Shown one piece after another: positions 34,521 through 41,841 of a DNA stretch of 64,000 nucleotides. A program made the position numbers and the translations under genes. The notes below the pieces were generated by a model. It saw nothing but the letters and a program-made list of their open reading frames with translations, was not told the DNA's origin and ran no database searches. The stretch covers positions 1 through 64,000 of the forward strand of contig NZ_JAVHJU010000006.1 of NCBI RefSeq assembly GCF_031082405.1. The letters run 5' to 3'. The DNA is from Amycolatopsis sp. A133 (lineage in GTDB: Bacteria > Actinomycetota > Actinomycetes > Mycobacteriales > Pseudonocardiaceae). How positions within the stretch are numbered: position 1 is the first letter of the stretch; the number at the start of each line of letters is the position of its first letter.

Positions 34521-35867
34521 GTGCGGGGTTGGCTGGCTTGGGTTCTGGCGGGTGCGCTCACGGCGGGGTTGCCCGCGACGGCGTCGGCTTCGGCCGGGCA
34601 CTGCCGGGTGGACGTGCCCGGCGCGCAGATGTCCGTGGCCGCGTGCCTGGACGACCTGACCACGACCGGCACCGTCGTGTCGGGGCACACCGTCGAGGCC
34701 GACTGGGCCGGGCTGACGTCGGCGGGGCTGCCCGTTCCGGGCCGCGTCTCCGGGGTCCAGGTCGACGGGTACTTCCCGGACACGTCGACGGCGAACACCA
34801 ACCACGGCTGGAACCACGACGCGCAGTTCGTGCTGCGCCTGCCGGACCGGTGGAACGGCGGCCTGGTCGTCGCCGGCTCACCCGGCGTCCGGCGCCAGTA
34901 CGCGAACGACCGCGCGATCGGCGACCAGGCACTGGCGGAGGGCTACGCGTTCGCGGCAACCGACAAGGGCAACACCGGCGCGGCGTTCTTCACCGACGGC
35001 GTCCGGCCGGGCGACGCGCTCGCGGAGTGGAACTCCCGCGTCACGCAGCTGACGCTCGCCGCCCGTTCCGCGGCGGCCCGGCACTACGGCCGTCCGGTCA
35101 CGAAGACCCTCGCGGCCGGGCTGTCCAACGGCGGGTACCTCGTGCGGTGGCAGCTGGAGAACCGGCCGTGGCTCTACGACGGGGGCGTCGACTGGGAGGG
35201 GACGCTGTGGCGGGCCGGCGGGCCGAACCTGCTCACGTTCCTGCCCCCGGCCCTGCGCGCGTACCCGGCTTATGCCGCCGGGTCGCCGTCGGCGCACCAG
35301 TCCATTTTGGACGCCGGGTTCGCGCCGGGGTCGGAGTTCCTGTGGGACTACCACTACCGCGTCTACTGGGACCTGACCCAGCGGATCTACCGCGAGGAGG
35401 TCGACCCGTCGTTCGACGGCCCGGTTGCTGCAGGGACGCCCTTCTGCGCTTCGGGAACGCCGGCTTGTGACGCGGACTACGCGTATTCCTCCCGGCCCGC
35501 CTCGGTGACGCGGGCGGTGGAGCGGATCTCGTTGACGGGCCGGATCGGCAAGCCGCTGCTGACGCTCCACGGCACGCTCGACACGCTGCTGCCGATCACC
35601 CGCGACTCCGACGTCTACCACCGGATGATCACGGCCGCGGGCCGCGGCGCCCTGCACCGGTACTACCGCGTGGAAGGCGGCAACCACGTCGACGGGCTCG
35701 TCGACGCCTACCCGGACCGGCTGCGCCCGCTGGGCCCGTGCTTCCGGACGGCGTTCGACGCCCTCGGTGAGTGGCTGCACGGAGTCCGGCCGCCGGCCTC
35801 GGCGACGATCGCCCGCCCCGCCGGGGCGACCCCGGCGGAGCTGGCCCGCACCTGCTCGCTGGGCTGA
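34521..35867 (+). CDS. Secreted alpha/beta hydrolase, 3-hydroxybutyrate-oligomer-hydrolase/tannase-like
   Basis: 448-aa exported hydrolase with a signal peptide (RGWLAWVLAGALTAGLPATASA, cleaved near A22-A25). The nucleophile elbow is GLSNGGY (S202) with an oxyanion segment NGGLVVAGSPG, and GGNHVDGL near the C-terminus supplies the likely catalytic His. The order of motifs is that of 3-hydroxybutyrate oligomer hydrolases and related tannase/feruloyl-type esterases. GTG at 34521 follows GGAGGTGAA. Divergent from the PHB-depolymerase-like gene across 172 bp, so the pair may share control. Substrate not fixed by sequence. Confidence 0.75.
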   Translation: MRGWLAWVLAGALTAGLPATASASAGHCRVDVPGAQMSVAACLDDLTTTGTVVSGHTVEADWAGLTSAGLPVPGRVSGVQVDGYFPDTSTANTNHGWNHDAQFVLRLPDRWNGGLVVAGSPGVRRQYANDRAIGDQALAEGYAFAATDKGNTGAAFFTDGVRPGDALAEWNSRVTQLTLAARSAAARHYGRPVTKTLAAGLSNGGYLVRWQLENRPWLYDGGVDWEGTLWRAGGPNLLTFLPPALRAYPAYAAGSPSAHQSILDAGFAPGSEFLWDYHYRVYWDLTQRIYREEVDPSFDGPVAAGTPFCASGTPACDADYAYSSRPASVTRAVERISLTGRIGKPLLTLHGTLDTLLPITRDSDVYHRMITAAGRGALHRYYRVEGGNHVDGLVDAYPDRLRPLGPCFRTAFDALGEWLHGVRPPASATIARPAGATPAELARTCSLG

Positions 35868-35882
35868 GCGCTCTGCGTTGGG

Positions 35883-36839
35883 TCAGTCGCCCTTGATGAG
35901 GTGGTTGGCCAGCAGCGGGCTGAACGTGCCCGCCGGGATGCCCGAGCCGTGACCGCAGCTGCCGTCGGAGTCGCCGGGGACCTTGATCCACAGCTGCATC
36001 TCCGGGCCGCCGCCGAGCTGGGACGTTGCCCCCAGCTTGCGCTTCGGGGGGTTGCACCACTCGGTGTCCGTGCCGTGGCCGTTGCCATTGCGGCTCGTGT
36101 CGACCACGAACGGGGCCGCGTAGCCCAGAGCCGAGCCGACGGCCTTGCCGTAAGTCGTCGACTCGGCCGTCGTGGAGAAGTTGGACACGTTCAGCACGAA
36201 CCCGTGGACGGACTGCACGCCCACCGACTTCAGCCGCGAAGCCATCGTCGCGGCCGGGATCCAGGTGGCGTTGCCGCCGTCCAGGTACGCCCAGGTGTTC
36301 GGGGCCTTCTGGGCGAACTGCGTCGCGGCGAACTTCAGCAGGTCCACGCGGGTCTGGCGGGCGGTGGCAGGCAAGCAGTCGAGCTGGGCGAGCGCGTCCG
36401 GCTCGATGATCACGATCGCCGGCTTGCCGCCGATGCCGTCGGCGAACGCGGAGATCCAGTCGCGGTAGGCCTGCGGGCTGCCGGCGCCGCCGGTCGACTC
36501 GCCGCCGCAGTCGCGGCCCGGGATGTTGTAGGCGACCAGGACGGGCAGCTTGTCGGCGACGTCGGCGGCGTAGGTGAACTCGTCGACCGCCGCGCGGACG
36601 TCGCCGCTCCAGTTGCCGAACCAGCGGGCGCCGGGTTTGGTCGCGATCGACGTCCGGATCGGGCCGGCGAGGCTGTCGTCCGGGTGGTCGCGGACCCACG
36701 CCGCCGGGTTCGAGTCCGGGTCGACGTAGAAGCCGGTGGTCTTCTCGAGCGGGTTGCCGTCCGCGGCGAGGGCCGGGGACGCGGGGGCGAGCCCGGTGAG
36801 CGCCAGCGCGGCGGCCACGAGCGAGGTCGAAATGCGCAT
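35883..36839 (-). CDS. Secreted GH6 endoglucanase (cellulase)
   Basis: 318-aa glycoside hydrolase family 6 enzyme with a signal peptide (MRISTSLVAAALALTG...ALA, about 26 aa). GH6 signatures are VAYNIPGRDCGGESTGG (catalytic-acid Asp), IVIIEPDALAQLDCLP, DGGNATWIP, GFVLNVSNF and KVPGDSDGSCG. No carbohydrate-binding module is attached; the protein is the catalytic domain alone. ATG at 36839 begins right before the signal peptide. It hydrolyses beta-1,4-glucan by inversion. A typical CebR operator (TGGGAGCGCTCCCA) is not seen in the spacer upstream. Confidence 0.93.
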   Translation of the reverse strand: MRISTSLVAAALALTGLAPASPALAADGNPLEKTTGFYVDPDSNPAAWVRDHPDDSLAGPIRTSIATKPGARWFGNWSGDVRAAVDEFTYAADVADKLPVLVAYNIPGRDCGGESTGGAGSPQAYRDWISAFADGIGGKPAIVIIEPDALAQLDCLPATARQTRVDLLKFAATQFAQKAPNTWAYLDGGNATWIPAATMASRLKSVGVQSVHGFVLNVSNFSTTAESTTYGKAVGSALGYAAPFVVDTSRNGNGHGTDTEWCNPPKRKLGATSQLGGGPEMQLWIKVPGDSDGSCGHGSGIPAGTFSPLLANHLIKGD

Positions 36840-37146
36840 TTCCCGAGTGTGCCGCCGCCGGGTACACGAATCGTACAAAAATGCGGGTGAACCGGATCGA
36901 ACCAGTGTCCGTATTACTGGGTGAAGGGCTCGGTCTACCCGCCGCGAAACCCGCCCTGAGCTGGAGTTGAGCGTCCGGACGGACGACCCCGTTCGGCCGC
37001 TTGCGAGAGTGCCGGCCGTCATTCATGATGGCTTCGGGGTCCGTGAAAATTCGTTAAACCCGAATATCCAGGTGTCGGCCATGCTGCGGAAGAACCGTAC
37101 GTCCGGAAGTGAACGTCATGCTGCTACCCGTGCCAGGGGCCACCTG
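36840..37146. other. 307-bp spacer between the GH6 gene and a divergent small membrane protein
   Basis: No gene or strong repeat is supported. The segment is AT-richer than its surroundings (ACACGAATCGTACAAAAATG near 36870, AAAATTCGTTAAACCCGAATATCC near 37045, quoted as AAAATTCGTTAAACCCG), as expected of two divergent promoters. The frame of the small membrane gene stays open upstream of 37147, so a longer start cannot be excluded. Confidence 0.5.
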
Positions 37147-37548
37147 ATGGCCGCGGACCTGCTGGGCCTCGCGATCGTCGCCGGGCTGCTCGTGCCGGCC
37201 TTCGCTGCCGCGGCCTGGGCGATCAGCCTGGAACGGCGTCCGCGCCGGCTCCCGGCCGTGCCCGACCCCGAGCCGGACTTCACCGTGGCCGGCATCCAGT
37301 CGCGCCTCCGCCGGGAGCGCGTCACGCGGCAGCTCGCCGAAGCGGGCACGGTCGCGCTCCCGACGTTGCCGATCCCCGCCCAGACCCGCCGCGAACCCGC
37401 ACTGACCCGGCTGCCGTTGCGCGTGGTCGGCACCCTCCCGCCCCCGCGCCCGGCGACCGCCGGGGCCCCGGCCCCGCGGTTCGCCTTCGCACCCCCGGAC
37501 ACGGACCTGATGCGGCGCATCCTCGACGGCTTGCGCCAACTCGACTGA
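37147..37548 (+). CDS. Small single-pass membrane protein of unknown function
   Basis: 133-aa protein with one N-terminal hydrophobic helix (MAADLLGLAIVAGLLVPAFA...WAI, about 4-27) followed by a cytosolic Arg/Pro-rich tail with EPDFTVAGIQSRLRRERVTRQLAEAG and a Pro/Ala-rich end. I chose ATG at 37147 because the helix starts immediately and AGGGG precedes it. No family is recognised. It converges with the Clp_N gene and a 29-bp-stem hairpin separates them. Confidence 0.6.
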   Translation: MAADLLGLAIVAGLLVPAFAAAAWAISLERRPRRLPAVPDPEPDFTVAGIQSRLRRERVTRQLAEAGTVALPTLPIPAQTRREPALTRLPLRVVGTLPPPRPATAGAPAPRFAFAPPDTDLMRRILDGLRQLD

Positions 37549-37564
37549 CCGCCGGGCCGGATCC

Positions 37565-37625
37565 CCAGCGCCCCAATGTGGCGTTCGGTGCGTTGGACGC
37601 ACCGAACGCCACATTGGGGCGCTGG
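37565..37625. terminator. 29-bp perfect hairpin between convergent genes
   Basis: Left arm 37565-37593 begins CCAGCGCCCCAATGTGGCGT. A 3-base TGG loop and the exact reverse complement (37597-37625) follow, giving a 29-bp uninterrupted stem. It starts 17 bp after one stop and ends 27 bp before the other convergent stop. It shares GCCACATTGGGGCG with the window start (66-118). Probable bidirectional terminator or repetitive palindrome. Confidence 0.9.
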
Positions 37626-37651
37626 CGACCGGACAACGACGGGAGCCGCTT

Positions 37652-38314
37652 TCAGTGCACCAAGGCGGCGAGCGCTGACGGCGCGACCGCCGTGCGACCC
37701 GTGGTGTACTGGTAGCCGCGCACGATGTCGCGGCACCGGGACCGGCGGCCCACCCGGCGCTCGGCCTGCAACAGCGGGTTGCGCCGCGGCGGCGGGTAGG
37801 CGGAGGCGAGCCGGGCGAGCAGGTCCCGTCGGTCCACGCCGGCGGTGCGCACCACCCAGTCGGCCCCGGGATCGAGCGCGACGAGCGCCAGGGCGACGTG
37901 CTCGACGCGGTGCCGGCGTTCCCGGCGGGCGAGGGCGAGCCGCAGGGACGCGGCGTACGCCGCTTGGACGTCCAGGCCGATCGGCGGTCGCGCCCGGGCG
38001 CAGCGGCGCCGCGCTTTCCCCGCTCCCAACGGGAACAGGGGCGCCTTGGCCGGTGGCCGGTCCGCCAGTTCGGCCGGCAGCGGGCCGAGGTCGATGCCCA
38101 GCACCGTCAGCGCCTCGCGGTCGGCGGCCACGCCGGCGCCGTCCGGGGCCGCCCGCCGGACCGCCTCCTCGATCCCGGTGAGCCCGGTCAAAGGTCCCTC
38201 CGTCAGCGCCAGCAGCAGGTGTTCGCTGCCGACCCGGGCGTGCCCGAACTCCCGCGCCAGCTCACCGGCGCGGCGGAACGCCTGGCCGACCGCCGGATGA
38301 TCTCCCTGGAACAT
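37652..38314 (-). CDS. Clp N-domain protein without ATPase domains
   Basis: 220-aa protein consisting of double Clp_N repeats: FRRAGELAREFGHARVGSEHLLLALTEG (quoted as GHARVGSEHLLLALTEG) in the N-half and RRERRHRVEHVALALVALDPG in the C-half. No Walker motifs are present, so it is not an unfoldase; it may act as a substrate adaptor or a ClpC N-domain mimic. ATG at 38314 overlaps the stop of the upstream HTH gene (TGATG). The two-gene arrangement is conserved in actinomycetes; the partner regulator probably controls both genes. Confidence 0.85.
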   Translation of the reverse strand: MFQGDHPAVGQAFRRAGELAREFGHARVGSEHLLLALTEGPLTGLTGIEEAVRRAAPDGAGVAADREALTVLGIDLGPLPAELADRPPAKAPLFPLGAGKARRRCARARPPIGLDVQAAYAASLRLALARRERRHRVEHVALALVALDPGADWVVRTAGVDRRDLLARLASAYPPPRRNPLLQAERRVGRRSRCRDIVRGYQYTTGRTAVAPSALAALVH

Positions 38315-38529
38315 CAGCCCTCCCGGCCGCGGTGCTTGCGGTGCACGGTCTGCTTGGTGACGCCGAGCCGGTCGGCGATGTCCTGCCACGACCAGCCGGC
38401 TCGCCGGGCCGCCGCCACCTGCTCGGTTTCCAGCTGCTCGGCCAGGCGCCGCAACCGTGCGACCGCCCGCAACGCGATGTCCGGGTCGGAACTGCGCACG
38501 GTGTGCTCAAAATCGGTCAACAGACTCAC
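38314..38529 (-). CDS. Small HTH regulator paired with Clp_N protein
   Basis: 71-aa protein with a helical N-terminus (DPDIALRAVARLRRLAEQLE) and a C-terminal HTH of the AsnC/sigma-70-region-4-like type (AARRAGWSWQDIADRLGVTKQTVHRKH, i.e. GWSWQDIADRLGVTKQTVHR). GTG at 38529 is chosen because a TTGACG-17-TATGCT promoter ends 7 bases before it, so the mRNA is leaderless; ATG codons further upstream fall inside the operators. The stop overlaps the Clp_N start. Likely autoregulatory. Confidence 0.82.
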   Translation of the reverse strand: MSLLTDFEHTVRSSDPDIALRAVARLRRLAEQLETEQVAAARRAGWSWQDIADRLGVTKQTVHRKHRGREG

Positions 38530-38576
38530 GACTGTCAGCATATGCTGACAGTCGACGCGCGTCAACATGTGCTGAC
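38530..38576 (-). promoter_or_regulatory. Leaderless SigA-type promoter with two operators
   Basis: Minus strand: -35 TTGACG (38565-38560), 17-bp spacer, -10 TATGCT (38542-38537), GTG start 8 bases on. A perfect 22-bp palindrome (38531-38552, core GTCAGCATATGCTGAC) covers the -10. A related dyad GTCAACATGTGCTGAC (38561-38576) covers the -35. Centres are 27 bp apart. Confidence 0.8.
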
Positions 38577-38643
38577 GATACGTCCTTGGGTACTAGTACC
38601 TTCGCGGCTTCCCCGCCCTCCGCCAGACAGCCAAGGTGGCGCC

Positions 38644-39375
38644 ATGATCTTGAAATCCCGTCGCGCGCGGAAGTGGACGATCGTCGTGGCGAGCCTGCTC
38701 GTCGTCGTGGTCGGCGGCGCCTTCACGCTGCTGCAGGTCGCGGACTCGCGGACCTTCCAGTTCTTCGGCACCCTCGTGAACCGCGTCGAGACCGGCGAGA
38801 AGATCGTCGCCCTCACCTTCGACGACGGGCCCGATCCCGCGGGCACCCAAGCGATCCTGGACACCCTGCGCGGCCGTGCGGTGCCCGCCACCTTCTTCCT
38901 CATCGGCCGGGACATCGCGGCGCACCCGGACCTCGCCCGGGACATCGCCGCGGCGGGGCACGAAATCGGCAACCACAGCTTCTCCCACGACCGGATGATC
39001 GGCGTGACGCCGTCCTGGGTCGCCGACGAGGTCGAAGCCACCGACGCGCTCATCCGCACGACCGGCTACACCGGTGAAATCCACTTCCGCCCGCCGAACG
39101 GCAAGAAGCTCTTCGCCCTGCCGCACTACCTCGCGTCGCACCACCGCACGACGATCACCTGGGACGTCGAGCCGGACTCCGCCGGCACCCCCGACGCCGC
39201 CACCATCGAGCGGACCACCGTCGACCGGGTGCGGCCCGGCTCGATCATCCTGCTGCACGGCATGTACCCGGCGCGCGAGCAGACCCGGCAGGCGATCGGG
39301 CCGGTCGTCGACCGGCTCAAGCAGCGCGGCTACCGGTTCGTGACCGTGTCGCAGCTGCTGGCAGCTCGAGGCTGA
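38644..39375 (+). CDS. Membrane-anchored polysaccharide deacetylase (NodB domain)
   Basis: 243-aa CE4 enzyme. An N-terminal signal anchor (RKWTIVVASLLVVVVGGAF, about 10-28) precedes the NodB domain with TFDDGP (58-63, metal and catalytic Asp), HEIGNHSFSH (metal His pair), RPPNGK and IILLHGM. It removes acetyl groups from surface polysaccharide such as peptidoglycan or chitin-like polymers. Its promoter must lie in 38577-38643, back to back with the HTH operators. The last 59 bp overlap, antisense, the histidine kinase gene. Confidence 0.88.
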   Translation: MILKSRRARKWTIVVASLLVVVVGGAFTLLQVADSRTFQFFGTLVNRVETGEKIVALTFDDGPDPAGTQAILDTLRGRAVPATFFLIGRDIAAHPDLARDIAAAGHEIGNHSFSHDRMIGVTPSWVADEVEATDALIRTTGYTGEIHFRPPNGKKLFALPHYLASHHRTTITWDVEPDSAGTPDAATIERTTVDRVRPGSIILLHGMYPAREQTRQAIGPVVDRLKQRGYRFVTVSQLLAARG

Positions 39376-40306
39376 CGACCCACTCGCCGTCGCGCGGGCC
39401 GTGGGTCAACGCTCCCCCGGCCGCCGAGGCCTGCTCCGCGAGCCCGGCCAGCCCGTAGCCGTCGCCGAGGCGCGAAGTTCCCTTGAGCGGGTTCCGCGCC
39501 GTGATGGTCACCCGCGCACCGGCTTGGACGTCGAGCCGGAGCCGGACGCCGGGACCGTTGTGCCGCAGTGCGTTCACCGCCGTTTCCGCGACGAACCGCT
39601 CGGCCAGCTCCCGCACCGGGCGCGGCAGCGCGGGCAGCACGGGATCCCGGTCGAGGACCAGGCCCGCGGTGCGGAGCCGGGCCAGCACCTCGGCGAGGTC
39701 CGGGGCCCGGTCGGTGTCCTCGTGCAGGTCGTCCAGCGTGCGGCGGACGAGCGTCAGCGCGCCGCGCCCGGCGGCCAGCAGGGTGTCCAGCCGCGCGCGG
39801 TCGGCGTCGGTCAGGTCGCCGACCGCGCGCAGCGTCTCGGCTTGGACGAGCATGACGGCCGTGGTCTGGGCGAGCGTGTCGTGCAGGCGCCGGGCCGCGC
39901 GCTCGGCCCGGTCGGCGAGCGCGCGGCGGCGTTCGGCGCCGAGCAGCCAGGCGACCGCGCTGATCGTGACGACGAGGAGCGTGCCGTCGACCGGCCCCTT
40001 CGCCGGGTACACCGCCGCACCGGTGGCGAGCGCCGCCGCGACGGCGAGCCACCGCCGGGGCGTGCTGTACAGGGCGAGCAGCACCGGCACGTACATCGTG
40101 TTGCGCGGCTGGTCGAGCAGCAGGTGCCCGGCCGTCGCGAGGGTCACCACCACGAGCACGAGGGCCGGTGCGCGCCGGGTCCACAGCAGCGGGACGAGCT
40201 GGGCCGCGCTGAGCCCGGCCGCGAACCACCCCTGGTGCGGTGTCCAGGCCCCGCTGGCGAAGAACACCGCGGCCACCGCCGCCGTCGTGGCGAGAGACTG
40301 ACGCAT
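39317..40306 (-). CDS. Two-component sensor histidine kinase (HisKA_3 type)
   Basis: 329-aa NarL-partner kinase. Four or five membrane helices (about 5-125) lead to the dimerisation/phospho-acceptor helix RRLHDTLAQTTAVML (H142) and an HATPase domain (AETAVNALRHNG, then LGDGYGLAGLAEQASAAGG). ATG at 40306 faces the response regulator's ATG 22 bp away, so the pair is divergent rather than an operon, which is unusual for cognate partners. The 3' end reads through the deacetylase 3' end on the other strand. Confidence 0.87.
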   Translation of the reverse strand: MRQSLATTAAVAAVFFASGAWTPHQGWFAAGLSAAQLVPLLWTRRAPALVLVVVTLATAGHLLLDQPRNTMYVPVLLALYSTPRRWLAVAAALATGAAVYPAKGPVDGTLLVVTISAVAWLLGAERRRALADRAERAARRLHDTLAQTTAVMLVQAETLRAVGDLTDADRARLDTLLAAGRGALTLVRRTLDDLHEDTDRAPDLAEVLARLRTAGLVLDRDPVLPALPRPVRELAERFVAETAVNALRHNGPGVRLRLDVQAGARVTITARNPLKGTSRLGDGYGLAGLAEQASAAGGALTHGPRDGEWVVSLELPAAATRSRTGSRAA

Positions 40307-40328
40307 GGTCCGACAGTAGAGTGCCCGC

Positions 40329-40907
40329 ATGATCCGGGTGCAGATCGTCGACGACCACGCGCTGGTGCGCGAGGGGATCGCGCTGATCCTGGCGGCGCAG
40401 CCGGACCTCGACGTCGTCGCGCAGCACGCGAGCGGGCCGGAGCTGCTCGGGTCGTCCGTCGAAGCCGACGTCGTGCTGCTCGACCTGTACCTGCCCGGGA
40501 TGGACGGCCTCGAAGTGCTGCGCAGGCTCGGGCCCGCGGCACCGCGGGTGCTGATGCTGACCACGGTCGGCCGGCCCCGCGAAATCCGCGAAGCGCTCGG
40601 CGCGGGTGCGGCCGGCTTCGTGCTGAAGGACGCTTCCGGTGCCGAGCTCGCGGCCGCCGTCCGCGCGGCCCACCAAGGCGTGACAGCACTGAGCCCGGCG
40701 GCGGCGTCCGCACTGAGCGGCGGCGGCGCGTTGACGCCGCGCGAACGGGATGTGCTGGAGCTGCTCGGCGAAGGACTGTCCAATCGCGACATAGCGGCTC
40801 GGCTCCGGCTGGCCGAGCGGACGGTGAAGGTGCACGTCGGCAACGTCCTGGCCAAGCTCGGCGTCACCAGCCGCACCCAGGCGGCGCTCGCGGCGAGGAA
40901 CCGCTGA
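40329..40907 (+). CDS. NarL/LuxR-family response regulator
   Basis: 192-aa regulator. The receiver domain has the acidic pair DD (8-9), the phospho-acceptor D52 in [11 protein letters not shown] and the conserved Lys in FVLKDA. The LuxR-type HTH (about 132-190) reads [25 protein letters not shown] and [16 protein letters not shown]. Divergent from its likely kinase. The stop overlaps the GTG of the next gene's region (adjacent), suggesting co-transcription with the APH-like kinase. Confidence 0.92.
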   Translation: MIRVQIVDDHALVREGIALILAAQPDLDVVAQHASGPELLGSSVEADVVLLDLYLPGMDGLEVLRRLGPAAPRVLMLTTVGRPREIREALGAGAAGFVLKDASGAELAAAVRAAHQGVTALSPAAASALSGGGALTPRERDVLELLGEGLSNRDIAARLRLAERTVKVHVGNVLAKLGVTSRTQAALAARNR

Positions 40908-41810
40908 GTGGACTGGCTCCCGTCCTGGTGCACCGACCACCTGGGGGCGGCGCCGGCCCGCGTGCTGTTCGAACGGCGCTCCCTGTCGGACGTGGTCGGC
41001 CTGCGGCTGGCCGACGGGCGGGACGTCGTGGTGAAGGCGCGGGAGGACGACGGCCGGGCCGCGGTTTGTGTCGAAGCACAGGCCCGGTTGGCGGAGCGGG
41101 GGTTCCCGTGTCCGCGGCCGCTCACCCCCGTGCTCGGCGTCGGCGCACTGGCCGTCCACGCCGAGGAATTCCGGCCCGGCGGGGAAGTGCTGCCCGGCGA
41201 CACCCCGGAGGTCGCGGTCCGGTACGCGGCGGTGTTCGCCCGGCTGATGGCCGAGCTGACCGGGGTCGATGTCCCGCCGCCGCTGCCGAACCCGCGGTGG
41301 GCGCGGTGGGACCACGCGGATCCCGGGCTGTGGCCGTCGATCGGCTTCCTCGACGAACGGGACCAGAGCGCCGTGCCCGCGTACGTCGCCGAGACGGCGG
41401 TGCGGGCGCGCAAGCGGTTGCTGGCCGCGGATCTGCCGTGCGTGCTCGGCCACGCCGACTTCGAAGCCCAGAACCTCCGCTGGCGCACCGGCGGCATCCA
41501 CGCCGTGCACGACTGGGACAGCCTGGCGTGGCAGCCGGAAGCCGCGCTGGCCGGCGCGGCGTCCGGGACGTTCGCCAGCGTGTCGCCACCGACGCTGGCT
41601 CCGGTCGGCAGCTCGGCAGCGTTCCTGGCCGCTTACCAGGAGTTCCGGGGACGGCGGTTTTCGGCGGAGGAGAAGGAGATCGCGTGGGCCGCGAGCCTCT
41701 GGCCGGCCGCGCACAACGCCCGGTGGGAAGCACTGCACGGAGAACGCCCGGTGTGCGGGGACGCGGTCCGCGGCCAAGCGGCCGAACGCCTCCGCCGCGC
41801 GGGCGCATGA
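40908..41810 (+). CDS. APH-family phosphotransferase
   Basis: 300-aa aminoglycoside-phosphotransferase-fold kinase. Residues VVVKAREDD give the ATP-site Lys, LGHADFEAQNLRW the catalytic loop (HxDxxxxN) and HDWDS the metal-binding Asp. GTG start directly abuts the response-regulator stop. Substrate unknown; antibiotic, choline or small-metabolite kinases share the fold. Neighbouring genes give no firm hint beyond possible control by the two-component system. Confidence 0.82.
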   Translation: MDWLPSWCTDHLGAAPARVLFERRSLSDVVGLRLADGRDVVVKAREDDGRAAVCVEAQARLAERGFPCPRPLTPVLGVGALAVHAEEFRPGGEVLPGDTPEVAVRYAAVFARLMAELTGVDVPPPLPNPRWARWDHADPGLWPSIGFLDERDQSAVPAYVAETAVRARKRLLAADLPCVLGHADFEAQNLRWRTGGIHAVHDWDSLAWQPEAALAGAASGTFASVSPPTLAPVGSSAAFLAAYQEFRGRRFSAEEKEIAWAASLWPAAHNARWEALHGERPVCGDAVRGQAAERLRRAGA

Positions 41811-41841
41811 TCGGCTAACCTCGGTGCAGGGGGGTGCCACC

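Noticed and set aside
36967-37146. Longer N-terminus for the small membrane protein at 37147
   Set aside because: The extension is AT-rich, has no ribosome site and would place a charged leader before the signal-anchor helix; kept only as a remote alternative.
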